Positions 52,249-60,680 of a DNA stretch of 64,000 nt are shown one piece after another. The notes under the pieces are model-generated. The model was not told where the DNA came from. It searched no databases and worked only from the letters and a program-made list of their open reading frames with translations. Each line of letters opens with the position of its first letter. The stretch's first letter is position 1. The stretch is from Helicobacter cetorum. Its GTDB lineage: Bacteria > Campylobacterota > Campylobacteria > Campylobacterales > DZAY01. Position numbers and translations under genes: made by a program. The stretch spans positions 59,866-123,865 of the forward strand of contig DZAY01000004.1 of assembly GCA_022729735.1 (NCBI GenBank), in the 5' to 3' direction.

Positions 52249-53043
52249 ATGTATCATAAACCTTTAATTTCAATAGTTATACCAATGTATAATGCTGAAA
52301 AATATATACAAGAAACTATTAATAGTGTGATACAACAAACCTATGAAAATTGGGAAATGCTAATAGTAGATAATTACTCTACTGACAAAAGTAAAGAAAT
52401 AGTTCAAAAAAATATAATTAAAGAAAATAAAATTAAGTTAATTGAATTAGAATATAACAGTGGGGGTCCAGCAAGACCTAGAAATATAGGTATAGACAAT
52501 AATGCAAAAGGTAAATATATAGCATTTTTAGACGCTGATGATATGTGGGTAGAAAATAAGCTTGAATTACAAATAAATTTTATGTTAAACAATAATATAG
52601 ATTTTTCAAGTACTAATTATGAGTTAATTGATGAAAACTCAAAAAAAATTGATACCACGATAAGTTTTAGCCCGTTTTTCAGAAAAATTTATTCCAAAAA
52701 TTATACATTAAATAAATCACTTTTTTATAATATTATTAGTACAAGCACTGTTATGATAAAATCCGAGGTAATAAAAAAATACGGATTTAATGAAGAGAAG
52801 AATTTAGTAGGTGTTGAAGATTATTTTTTATGGTGCTGTTTGTTGAATGATAAAATTATTTATTCATATTATCCTATGATTTTGGAAAAATATAGAATTT
52901 CAAACAATAGTATTTCTAGAGAAAAAAAATATATTAGTAGATATAAACAAGTTTATTGTATTACAAAATTTTGTATAGAAAATAATATAAAATTTAATAT
53001 ATTTTATAGACTATTACTGTTTTTTAGAGGTATAAAAAAATGA
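52249..53043 (+). CDS. GT2 family glycosyltransferase
   Basis: A 264-residue GT-A enzyme. ISIVIPMYNAEKYIQETINSVIQQTYENWEMLIVDNYSTD begins it, IAFLDADDMW is the metal-binding DxD, and the acidic VGVEDYFLWCCLL supplies the catalytic-base region. It builds one linkage of the repeat unit from a nucleotide-sugar on the cytoplasmic side. It is the first gene of the very AT-rich block 52.2-57.2 kb. Confidence 0.9.
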   Translation: MYHKPLISIVIPMYNAEKYIQETINSVIQQTYENWEMLIVDNYSTDKSKEIVQKNIIKENKIKLIELEYNSGGPARPRNIGIDNNAKGKYIAFLDADDMWVENKLELQINFMLNNNIDFSSTNYELIDENSKKIDTTISFSPFFRKIYSKNYTLNKSLFYNIISTSTVMIKSEVIKKYGFNEEKNLVGVEDYFLWCCLLNDKIIYSYYPMILEKYRISNNSISREKKYISRYKQVYCITKFCIENNIKFNIFYRLLLFFRGIKK

Positions 53044-54014
53044 AATATTTAAAATTTTATTTATATTGGCTTATGAAACATAATTTTATAACTTATTATT
53101 GTATAAATACAACACTTGGTATTTATTCTCTGTTTTTGTTTTTGTTTAATAAAAAAAGTTTTATTTTAAATTATCATAGTATTGATGATGCTAATTATAT
53201 TTTTAATAAACCTATTTTTATCACTAAAAGATTATTAACAATTCATCTCAAAATTATTAAATCTTTAGGCTTTAAGATAGTTATGTTAGAAAATATAACA
53301 GAACTAGATTTTAATAAAAATAAATATTGTATATTAACTTTTGATGATGGATACAAAAACAATATAAATTTTTTTAAATCGTTAGATGTCCCTATAACTA
53401 TTTTTATTAATAATGACTTTTTAACTTCTTATGAAATATCGCTTTGGTGGATTGAGTTAGAAAGAAATATTAATCTATTAAATATGAGTTTATATAAAAA
53501 AAATATTGTTTTTAATAAATGTAGAAACATTATTCTAAAAAATGAGCATAGATATAAAAAATTAATGAGAAGATATTTTAAATCAAAGTTAAATGAATTA
53601 AATTTTAGAGATTATTTTTTATCTAAACAAGAATTAATTCACTTGAATAATATTACAAATATTAAGTTCGCATCTCACTATTATTATCATAAAAATATAA
53701 ATATATTTACTGATAAAGAATTTAGTGAAAATATAAATCAAGCTAATATTGAACTTAAAAATATTTTAAATGATAAATATATTAACTTCTTTGCATATCC
53801 CTATGGAATTGAGGAAGAAAATAGTTCTTTTAAAAATAAGTATTTATTAACTACTTATGATAAATTATTTACTACTAGATATGGTTTTATTGATGATAAT
53901 TCTAAATATAACAATAAAATATGTAGAATATCTGTATCAGAGGCTGATGGAATATTGGGGTTTATAAATAAAATATCAGCTTCATATACACTTTTATATA
54001 AGATATTTAAGTGA
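53040..54014 (+). CDS. Polysaccharide deacetylase (NodB-like)
   Basis: A 324-residue protein with an N-terminal hydrophobic stretch (about 18-38). LNYHSID, the metal-binding CILTFDDGYKNNI, ASHYYYHKN (the His-x-x-x-His pair) and FFAYPYG are NodB-fold carbohydrate esterase 4 motifs. It would remove an acetyl group from an amino sugar in the glycan or a lipid-linked precursor. Adjacent genes are a GT2, a DegT-like protein and a GNAT, which suggests deacetylation followed by a new acyl group. Confidence 0.8.
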   Translation: MKYLKFYLYWLMKHNFITYYCINTTLGIYSLFLFLFNKKSFILNYHSIDDANYIFNKPIFITKRLLTIHLKIIKSLGFKIVMLENITELDFNKNKYCILTFDDGYKNNINFFKSLDVPITIFINNDFLTSYEISLWWIELERNINLLNMSLYKKNIVFNKCRNIILKNEHRYKKLMRRYFKSKLNELNFRDYFLSKQELIHLNNITNIKFASHYYYHKNINIFTDKEFSENINQANIELKNILNDKYINFFAYPYGIEEENSSFKNKYLLTTYDKLFTTRYGFIDDNSKYNNKICRISVSEADGILGFINKISASYTLLYKIFK

Positions 54015-54997
54015 TACATAGAACTCCTTCATTAAAAAATTATTCAATAGAAAGTAATAATTTAATGATTGATGAGTATCTATTTTTTAAAAACTCAAGA
54101 GATGCTTTGTGTTGGCTATTAATAAATTTACAAAAATTGAATTATAAAACTATTGCTATTCCATCTTATAATTGTGACACCGTAATATCAAGTATTAAAG
54201 TGTCGAATATTGATTATATAACATACGATGTAAATTCAAAGTTTTGTATAGATGAAGATAAAATTGATATTGATAATTTTGATGTTTTTTTATTTATTAA
54301 CTATTTTGGATTTCATACAACTATAAGTAATGATTTTTTTGTAAAACTTAAAAATAAAAACAAATTTATCATATGTGATAATGCTCATTCTTTTTATAAA
54401 TTTATAAAAGATGTAAAATTTTATAATTATATTGATGCTTCTTTTACAAGTTTAGTCAAATCCTTACCATTTCCATATGGTTCGTTTTTATATCTTAATT
54501 CATATACAAAAGCTGAAATGAAACTGACTGATATAAAAAATTCTTTTATAAAGTATAAAATAATTAGCACAATATCATTTATCTTAAAAAAAATAGTGTT
54601 TCTAAAAAAAAGATTGTTTAGTTATACAGAGCAAAAAGATTTTGATTATCAAATATCTCCTACTCAATGTAAATTATATAAAGTAGAAGAGTTTGTATTA
54701 AAACATATAAATATCGATGCAATATTTTATAACAATATAAATATTATAAATTTAATATTAAAAAACAATATGGAGTTATATATTGTTTTTCATATTAAAG
54801 AAGGTGATTTTCCAGTTTGTTTGCCAATATATACCAATTCAAAAGAAGACAGAGATAAGTTGATATATCATTTGATAGATAATTATATAGATGCTTATAG
54901 TTGGGCAAATATGAATAAAAATTATAGAACAGAACAAAATATTAGTATATGGAATAAATTAGTATGTTTACCTATTCAAAAAGAGTTTAAAATATGA
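54011..54997 (+). CDS. Diverged DegT-fold PLP-dependent protein
   Basis: A 328-residue protein with remnants of the DegT plan: FKNSRDALCWLLINL, IAIPSYNCDTVISSIKVSNIDYITYDV, LFINYFGFHT, IICDNAHSF (PLP aspartate) and a lysine in ASFTSLVKSLPFPYGSFL at the position of the catalytic lysine. The glycine-rich EGG after the lysine is missing. It could be an aminotransferase with relaxed motifs or an enzyme acting on glycan-linked groups. GTG start overlaps the previous stop. It pairs with a GNAT acyltransferase downstream. Confidence 0.6.
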   Translation: MIHRTPSLKNYSIESNNLMIDEYLFFKNSRDALCWLLINLQKLNYKTIAIPSYNCDTVISSIKVSNIDYITYDVNSKFCIDEDKIDIDNFDVFLFINYFGFHTTISNDFFVKLKNKNKFIICDNAHSFYKFIKDVKFYNYIDASFTSLVKSLPFPYGSFLYLNSYTKAEMKLTDIKNSFIKYKIISTISFILKKIVFLKKRLFSYTEQKDFDYQISPTQCKLYKVEEFVLKHINIDAIFYNNINIINLILKNNMELYIVFHIKEGDFPVCLPIYTNSKEDRDKLIYHLIDNYIDAYSWANMNKNYRTEQNISIWNKLVCLPIQKEFKI

Positions 54998-56025
54998 GCT
55001 ATAAAATTAATAAAATTACAGATATTGAAATTATAAAAAATGAATGGAGTAGTTGCTTTCAAAAAAGTTTAAATAAAAATCCTTTTACTAGTTATGAATG
55101 GTGTTATTCTTGGTTAAAGGCATTTAATGATAATTTAAATATAGAAATTTATGTCATATATGATGAGAATAATAATGTAGTCTCTATTATTCCTTTATAT
55201 TATAAAAAATTCTTTTTTTTTAAAATTTACAGACTAATTGCAGATAATGTTTCTGATTATAATGATATTTTATTAATTGAAAATAATAAAAATTTAAATA
55301 TTTTTATAAAAAATATTTTTCTCAAAATCAAAAGTCAAATAAACTCAGTATTTTTATTGATAAATATATCGCAAAATTCTAATATTTATAATATTTTAAA
55401 TGATTCTTTTAATTCTATAGAACACTCTTCTACAACAAAAACAGTTATAAACAACAACTATATTAATTCAAATTGCGATAAAAAACAGATTTCAAATACA
55501 AAGAGATTAGAAAAAAGATTAATTGAGCAATTTGGAAATTATAAATTTGAATTAAAAAATTATGATATGGCTAAATTAGATAAGTTGCTTTTTTATAAAA
55601 AAGAGACATTAAAGAAAAAAAATTTAAATGGAATAATATTTTCTGATTTATATATGAAATTTTTGCAAAATTTATTAAATATTCATTCCACAAACTTTTT
55701 TATTACTTCATTATCAATAAATGACAGTTTAGTTTCGTGTTCTATTAATTTTATTTTAGATGATGTATTTTACTATTATATGCCAGCATATAATAGTGAA
55801 TTTTATAAATACTCTCCATCTTCAATGTTGTTATATAAAATATTTTTATTTATAGATACTAACGAGGAAATAAAATATTTTGATTTTTTAAAAGGTGATG
55901 AAGATTATAAAAAAATATGGGCCAATAAAGCCGAGGAAACAAACTTGTATTTATTAACAAACATAAGTAATTTTATAGTTAATTTGTTAATAAAATATAA
56001 AAGTAAATTGAAAGCTATTTTTTAA
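54994..56025 (+). CDS. GNAT/FemAB-like acyltransferase (CelD/BcsL type)
   Basis: A 343-residue protein of the double-GNAT kind, with FTSYEWCYSWLKAF and IPLYYKKFFFFKIYRL near the N-terminus. Near the C-terminus, YYMPAYNSEFYKYSPSSMLLYKIFLFI and KYFDFLKGDEDYKKIWANK form the acyl-CoA or aminoacyl donor region of this family. It probably adds an acyl or aminoacyl group to an amino sugar made by the upstream DegT-like protein or exposed by the deacetylase. Confidence 0.75.
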   Translation: MSYKINKITDIEIIKNEWSSCFQKSLNKNPFTSYEWCYSWLKAFNDNLNIEIYVIYDENNNVVSIIPLYYKKFFFFKIYRLIADNVSDYNDILLIENNKNLNIFIKNIFLKIKSQINSVFLLINISQNSNIYNILNDSFNSIEHSSTTKTVINNNYINSNCDKKQISNTKRLEKRLIEQFGNYKFELKNYDMAKLDKLLFYKKETLKKKNLNGIIFSDLYMKFLQNLLNIHSTNFFITSLSINDSLVSCSINFILDDVFYYYMPAYNSEFYKYSPSSMLLYKIFLFIDTNEEIKYFDFLKGDEDYKKIWANKAEETNLYLLTNISNFIVNLLIKYKSKLKAIF

Positions 56026-57188
56026 TGAGAATTAAATTATTAGATTTTAATAAAATATTATTTAATGTAATTATTTATTCAGTCCCTTTGAACTCTATAA
56101 TAACAAATAGATTGCATTCATCAATTAATATTTTAATTTTATTTTTTGCCTCTACAATTTTTTTATTACTTAACTACAAAAACTTAACTGTTAATAAAAA
56201 ATATTCTGAATTAGTTTTAATTTCTATTGTATTATTGTCAATATTGATTATTTCAAATTTTATGCAGACACTATTTTTTACAGAAAATTTATACTATACT
56301 ATGCTTCTTGGATTCCAGTTTATTTTTGGAATATTGATTTTTATATTTGCAAAAGTAAATTTTTCTTTTTATAATTTCAAAAACTATCTGAATTATATTT
56401 TAATAATATCTTTAATCACTCTTTTGTATGATACCATAGTTTTATCAATGGGTTTAGATTTTTCTTATCAAATTGTATATAGGGGTAGTGTTTCTCCAGA
56501 TATGGTATGGAGACCACATGGCTTGGTAGGACAAGCAAGTGTTAATTCTGCCATTATTGTTTTTACATATATGCTTAGGCAATATATAGTTGATAAATAC
56601 AATTGTAGCTCAAGCAAAGAAAATATATTTTATTTCTTAATTATGTTTTTTTCCATAATTCTACAAAAATCAGGTATCGGTTTTTTAGCTCTATTATTTG
56701 TATTTATGCCTTATTTTTTTAAAAAATATCATAGATTGTTATTTTTGAGTATTTTTTCATTTATTTTGATTTATCTTTTTTTGTCTGATTTTCTAATGGA
56801 AAATGTTCTTCATAAGTTGTCAATTGAGTATATATTGGCAAATATGGTTTATTTTGAGAATCTTGTTAAAATATATTTAACTCATTTAGATTTAATTACA
56901 TTACTTTTTGGTGGAGATAGTCAATTTATATTTCCTATTGATTTAGGACCTTTATATGTTTTATATCATACTGGTATAATATATATGGCTATTTATACTC
57001 TTTTTATAATTTACCTGCTTTATATTGAAAAAAATCTTTATTTTAGATTTGCATTTATTATGATGTTTTTAACTTCTCTTCACTATCCAACAATAATATA
57101 TCCTTTCCCAGCAATCATTATTTTTCTATTATTATATATTATAAAAAATGAAAGATTAAAATATGAAAATTATCATAATCGGTCCTAG
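56025..57188 (+). CDS. wzy: O-antigen polymerase (Wzy-like) membrane protein
   Basis: A 387-residue protein with about 10-11 transmembrane helices spread over the length and a large periplasmic loop around residues 260-310 (NMVYFENLVKIYLTHLDLITLLFGGDSQF), as in Wzy polymerases and O-antigen ligases. WRPHGLVGQASVNSAIIVFTYM resembles the conserved arginine/histidine loop of the Wzy_C family. It would polymerise repeat units in the periplasm after Wzx export. Whether it is polymerase or ligase cannot be told from sequence; the end overlaps the next gene by 26 bases. Confidence 0.75.
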   Translation: MRIKLLDFNKILFNVIIYSVPLNSIITNRLHSSINILILFFASTIFLLLNYKNLTVNKKYSELVLISIVLLSILIISNFMQTLFFTENLYYTMLLGFQFIFGILIFIFAKVNFSFYNFKNYLNYILIISLITLLYDTIVLSMGLDFSYQIVYRGSVSPDMVWRPHGLVGQASVNSAIIVFTYMLRQYIVDKYNCSSSKENIFYFLIMFFSIILQKSGIGFLALLFVFMPYFFKKYHRLLFLSIFSFILIYLFLSDFLMENVLHKLSIEYILANMVYFENLVKIYLTHLDLITLLFGGDSQFIFPIDLGPLYVLYHTGIIYMAIYTLFIIYLLYIEKNLYFRFAFIMMFLTSLHYPTIIYPFPAIIIFLLLYIIKNERLKYENYHNRS

Positions 57189-58263
57189 AGGATTTCCTAA
57201 TGTAATAGGTGGAATAGAAAAACATTGTGAAGAGTTATTTCCACTGTTAAGTAAACAAAATAAGGATATATCAATCGAAGTTTGTGCTATAAAAAATAGT
57301 GAGTATTCTCAAAAACTCGAATGGAATGGTATAAAGTTCAAATATTTTTCTACATTTCAAAAAAGTGGTTTTGAAAAACTTTTTTATGCATTGAAAGCTA
57401 CTCTTTATGCCCTCAAACAAAAGCCTGACATTATCCATTTTCAAGGAATAAATTCAACACTATTTATACCCTTTTTAAAATTATTTGATATCAAAATAGT
57501 TACTACTATTCATTCAAGAGATTATAGATACCCTAAATGGGGTAAATTTGCAAAACTTTTATTTAAATTATCAGAAGTATTTTCAAATCTCTCTGATGCT
57601 ATTATTACTGTTTCAGAATTAGATTTTAATGAATTTAAAAATAAAACAAAAAATTTTCATCTGATTAGAAATGGTATAAATATTCCTCAAAATTTAGATT
57701 TTAATAAAGAAGAGTATTTATTTAAATACTCATTGAAAGAAAAAAATTATCTCTTTACTGCAGCAAGATTTACTGAAGAAAAAGATTTAGAAACACTCAT
57801 AAATGGGTATCTAAAATCAGGTGTGAATTTAAAATTAGTTATTGCAGGCGATGGAATTAGTGAATATTCAAATAAGATAAAAGAGCTTATTAAACCACAT
57901 AATAATATTATATTGACAGGTTTTATATATGGAGATGAGTTGAAAACATTATTTTTTAATGCACGTCTTTTTTTATTAACATCTATATTTGAAGTATCAC
58001 CATTTACTGTTTTAGAAGCTTTTAGTTATAAAGTTGATGTTTTACTAAGTGATATAGATGTAAATAAAATTTTGCCATTATCTGATAAAAATCTTTTTGA
58101 AACTCGTAATATTTATGATTTATCTATAAAAATTAATAGTTTACTAAAATGTGAGCAAGATATACCAACTTTAAACAATAGATTAGAATATTTAAAAGAG
58201 TATCATAGCTGGAATTTAATAGCGAAACAAACTAAAGAAGTATATGAAAAAGTTTTAAATTAA
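57163..58263 (+). CDS. GT4 family glycosyltransferase
   Basis: A 366-residue GT-B enzyme. IIIGPRGFPNVIGGIEKHCEELFPLL is characteristic of the GT4 group that includes WbnK/rhamnosyl- and galactosyl-transferases, and VTTIHSRDYRYPKWGK follows. FTAARFTEEKDLETLI and the donor site FEVSPFTVLEAFSYKVDVLLS (EX7E-like, with the second glutamate replaced) close it. It is the last plus-strand gene of cluster B and probably adds an early sugar after the initiating transferase encoded opposite. The stop codons of the two genes share two bases. Confidence 0.85.
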   Translation: MKIIIIGPRGFPNVIGGIEKHCEELFPLLSKQNKDISIEVCAIKNSEYSQKLEWNGIKFKYFSTFQKSGFEKLFYALKATLYALKQKPDIIHFQGINSTLFIPFLKLFDIKIVTTIHSRDYRYPKWGKFAKLLFKLSEVFSNLSDAIITVSELDFNEFKNKTKNFHLIRNGINIPQNLDFNKEEYLFKYSLKEKNYLFTAARFTEEKDLETLINGYLKSGVNLKLVIAGDGISEYSNKIKELIKPHNNIILTGFIYGDELKTLFFNARLFLLTSIFEVSPFTVLEAFSYKVDVLLSDIDVNKILPLSDKNLFETRNIYDLSIKINSLLKCEQDIPTLNNRLEYLKEYHSWNLIAKQTKEVYEKVLN

Positions 58264-59219
58264 TAAGCCCCTTTTTTAAACACCATAACCACAACAGTTT
58301 GTAAAATAATTTTCAAATCTAACCAAAATGATTGGTTTTGAATATATTCTATATCCATCTCTACTCTCTTATCAAATGTAGCATTATTTCTCTCTTGTAC
58401 TTGCCAAAAACCAGTAATACCAGGTTTTACAGATGTAATTACATCTACATATTTTTTTGAATGCCTATAAAACTCATTTGGAATATAAGGTCTAGGACCT
58501 ACTACTGACATCTCTCCTAAAAATACATTAAAAAATTGTGGGAGTTCATCAAGACTATATTTTCTCAAAAAATTACCGATTGTCGGAATAACTCTTGGGT
58601 CGAATTTGAGTTTTCTATATTTTAAATACTCTTCTTTGATATCAGGATTTTTGTCTAGTAACTCTTCTAAAATATATTCAGCATTTGGAACCATTGTTCT
58701 AAATTTATAAACTCTAAAAAACCTTCCATTTAATCCTAACCTTTGTTGAGTAAAAATCACTGGTGCATTTGGGGATTTAATTTTAATAGCAATTACAATA
58801 AAAATCATAATAGGAGACAATAAAACCAGTGCAACAATAGAAAAAAGTATATCAAATATTCGTTTTTTGAATTGTCTCAAACTATCATGTTTGATATCTT
58901 GTAATACTTTATAATTCTCTTCATTAAAATCTATATGACATTTATCTAAAAACTTTGATGAAAAATCTGAAAATGTTAAAAATTTAATACCAGCATAATT
59001 TAAATCTTCTAAATAGCTTTCAAGTTCTAAACCAATATGTTTTTCAAGATTTAAAACTATATATGATATTTTTTTATTTTTATAAATATTTTCTATTTCA
59101 TTTATAATTATATTTACATCATCAGTAGTTATATCTATTTGTTCTATTTTATCTATTTTAGATTCTATAACTTTTTTTTCATCTATAGAAAGTTGATATT
59201 TATTTCCAAGAATTATCAT
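58260..59219 (-). CDS. Undecaprenyl-phosphate sugar phosphotransferase (initiating transferase)
   Basis: A 319-residue bacterial sugar transferase. A cytoplasmic N-terminal domain of about 115 residues precedes a membrane segment (FDILFSIVALVLLSPIMIFIVIAIKI), then the catalytic domain with TQQRLGLNGRFFRVYKFRTM, the DPRVIPTIGNFLRKYSLDELPQFFNVFLGEMSVVGPRPY block and KPGITGFWQV. It moves a sugar-1-phosphate to undecaprenyl phosphate and so starts repeat-unit synthesis. It is smaller than WbaP, since the N-terminal membrane domain is absent. It is transcribed towards cluster B from its own promoter. Confidence 0.93.
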   Translation of the reverse strand: MIILGNKYQLSIDEKKVIESKIDKIEQIDITTDDVNIIINEIENIYKNKKISYIVLNLEKHIGLELESYLEDLNYAGIKFLTFSDFSSKFLDKCHIDFNEENYKVLQDIKHDSLRQFKKRIFDILFSIVALVLLSPIMIFIVIAIKIKSPNAPVIFTQQRLGLNGRFFRVYKFRTMVPNAEYILEELLDKNPDIKEEYLKYRKLKFDPRVIPTIGNFLRKYSLDELPQFFNVFLGEMSVVGPRPYIPNEFYRHSKKYVDVITSVKPGITGFWQVQERNNATFDKRVEMDIEYIQNQSFWLDLKIILQTVVVMVFKKGAY

Positions 59220-59266
59220 CTAACCAAACCTTATACCTAAGAATACAATTTCCAATTAATATCGTC

Positions 59267-59272
59267 ATTATA
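59267..59272 (-). promoter_or_regulatory. Possible -10 box for the initiating transferase gene
   Basis: TATAAT on the minus strand, about 48 bases before the ATG, in the only gap between mntP and the transferase gene. No clear -35 box. Confidence 0.4.
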
Positions 59273-59286
59273 ACATGTGTTTCTAA

Positions 59287-59841
59287 TTAACTAAAAATTG
59301 TGTGTTCCAAAAGTATTTTAAATCCAATTAAAATTAGTACAATTCCACCGACAAATTCTGCTTTTTTTTCCAAAAAACTACCACCTTTTGTACCAATAAA
59401 AACACCAACATAACTAAAACAGAATGTAATAACTGCTATTAACAACATTGATATAAATGGATTTAGTGATAATAAGCTAAGTGTAAATCCAGCACCCAAA
59501 GCATCGATACTTGTGGCAATTGAGAGCATTAGCAAAACTCTATTTGTAATTTTGCTAATCTCTTCTTCTTTATCATCTCCAAAACTCTCATAAACCATTT
59601 TAGCACCAATTAAGCTAAGAAGCACAAATGCTATCCAATGGTCGATAAAAGATATATATTTATCAACTCCCATATTTGCTAAATGTCCAAATAGAGGCAT
59701 TAAACCTTGAAAAATTCCAAAAAACAGAGCAACTTTGATTGCTAAAGCCCTATTAAATGCTCCATTTTTAACACCAACTCCAACTGACACAGCAAAAGCA
59801 TCCATACTAAGTGCAACTGCTAAAAGTAACACTTCAATCAT
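59287..59841 (-). CDS. mntP: Manganese efflux pump MntP
   Basis: A 184-residue inner-membrane transporter with six hydrophobic helices. IEVLLLAVALSMDAFAVSVGVGVK and, in the second half, ATSIDALGAGFTLSLL each have the conserved aspartate (SMDAFAV and SIDALG) of the MntP/YebN family. It exports Mn2+ and protects against manganese overload. The ATG overlaps the stop of the AIM24-like gene (TAATG). No manganese riboswitch is possible in this position because the upstream DNA is coding. Confidence 0.92.
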   Translation of the reverse strand: MIEVLLLAVALSMDAFAVSVGVGVKNGAFNRALAIKVALFFGIFQGLMPLFGHLANMGVDKYISFIDHWIAFVLLSLIGAKMVYESFGDDKEEEISKITNRVLLMLSIATSIDALGAGFTLSLLSLNPFISMLLIAVITFCFSYVGVFIGTKGGSFLEKKAEFVGGIVLILIGFKILLEHTIFS

Positions 59842-60680
59842 TAATGCCTCTCAAACATACTTCCAAATCCACCTAAAATAGAACCTTCATCTCCACCACT
59901 TCCACCAGTTGATGGAGCTGAAGCTATAATTCTATCAGCAAGTCTTGCAAAAGGAAGAGTTTGAATATAAAGTTTGCCATAACCTCTTAAAGTTGCAAGA
60001 AACAGCCCTTCACCTCCAAAAATCATAGATTTGAGATTTCCAGCTCTCTCAATATCAAAATCCAAACTTGGCTCAAATGCTACAACACAACCTGTATCAA
60101 TTTTTAGAGTTTCACCTTTTAACTCTTTTTCTATAATTGTGCCTCCAGCATGAATAAAAACCATTCCATCACCACTAAAACTTTGTAATATAAAACCTTC
60201 ACCACCAAAAAGTCCAGAACCTATTTTTCGATTTAAATACAAATCAAGTGATGTGCCATAAGCACCAGCTAAAAAGCTATCTTTTTGAGCGATAAGCCCA
60301 TTTGGAAAATGTTGCATATCAATTGGAATAATTTTGCCAGGATATGGAGCTGCAAATGCCAATTTTCGTTTTAAATTTGTGCCATTTGTAAAGTGTGTTA
60401 CAAATAGCGATTCACCACTCAAAAATCGTTTTCCAGCATCAAATAGTTTGCTCATAAAAGAGGCATTTGGCTTAGAGCCATCACCTAAATGTGTATCATA
60501 AATAATTCCATCTTCCATATAACACATAGCACCAGCTTCAGCAATTACTTTTTCATCTGGGTCAAGCTCTATTTCAACTGCTTGTAAATCATCTCCAAAT
60601 ATCTTAAAATCTACTTCATGACATCTTCTATTTGAGTTTTTTACTACATCAGTTGATTGATTAAAATATGTTGAAAACAT
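59841..60680 (-). CDS. AIM24/TIGR00266 family protein
   Basis: A 279-residue protein with FKIFGDDLQAVEIELDPDEKVIAEAGAMCYMEDGI, which is the family opening, followed by a beta-rich repeated core (KIGSGLFGGEGFILQSFSGDGMVFIHAGG) and a glycine-rich tail (STGGSGGDEGSILGGFGSMF). An extension of about 24 residues precedes the usual start; it is kept because AGGAGA lies eight bases before ATG 60680. The function of the family in bacteria is not established. It overlaps the upstream beta-propeller gene by 20 bases. Confidence 0.85.
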   Translation of the reverse strand: MFSTYFNQSTDVVKNSNRRCHEVDFKIFGDDLQAVEIELDPDEKVIAEAGAMCYMEDGIIYDTHLGDGSKPNASFMSKLFDAGKRFLSGESLFVTHFTNGTNLKRKLAFAAPYPGKIIPIDMQHFPNGLIAQKDSFLAGAYGTSLDLYLNRKIGSGLFGGEGFILQSFSGDGMVFIHAGGTIIEKELKGETLKIDTGCVVAFEPSLDFDIERAGNLKSMIFGGEGLFLATLRGYGKLYIQTLPFARLADRIIASAPSTGGSGGDEGSILGGFGSMFERH

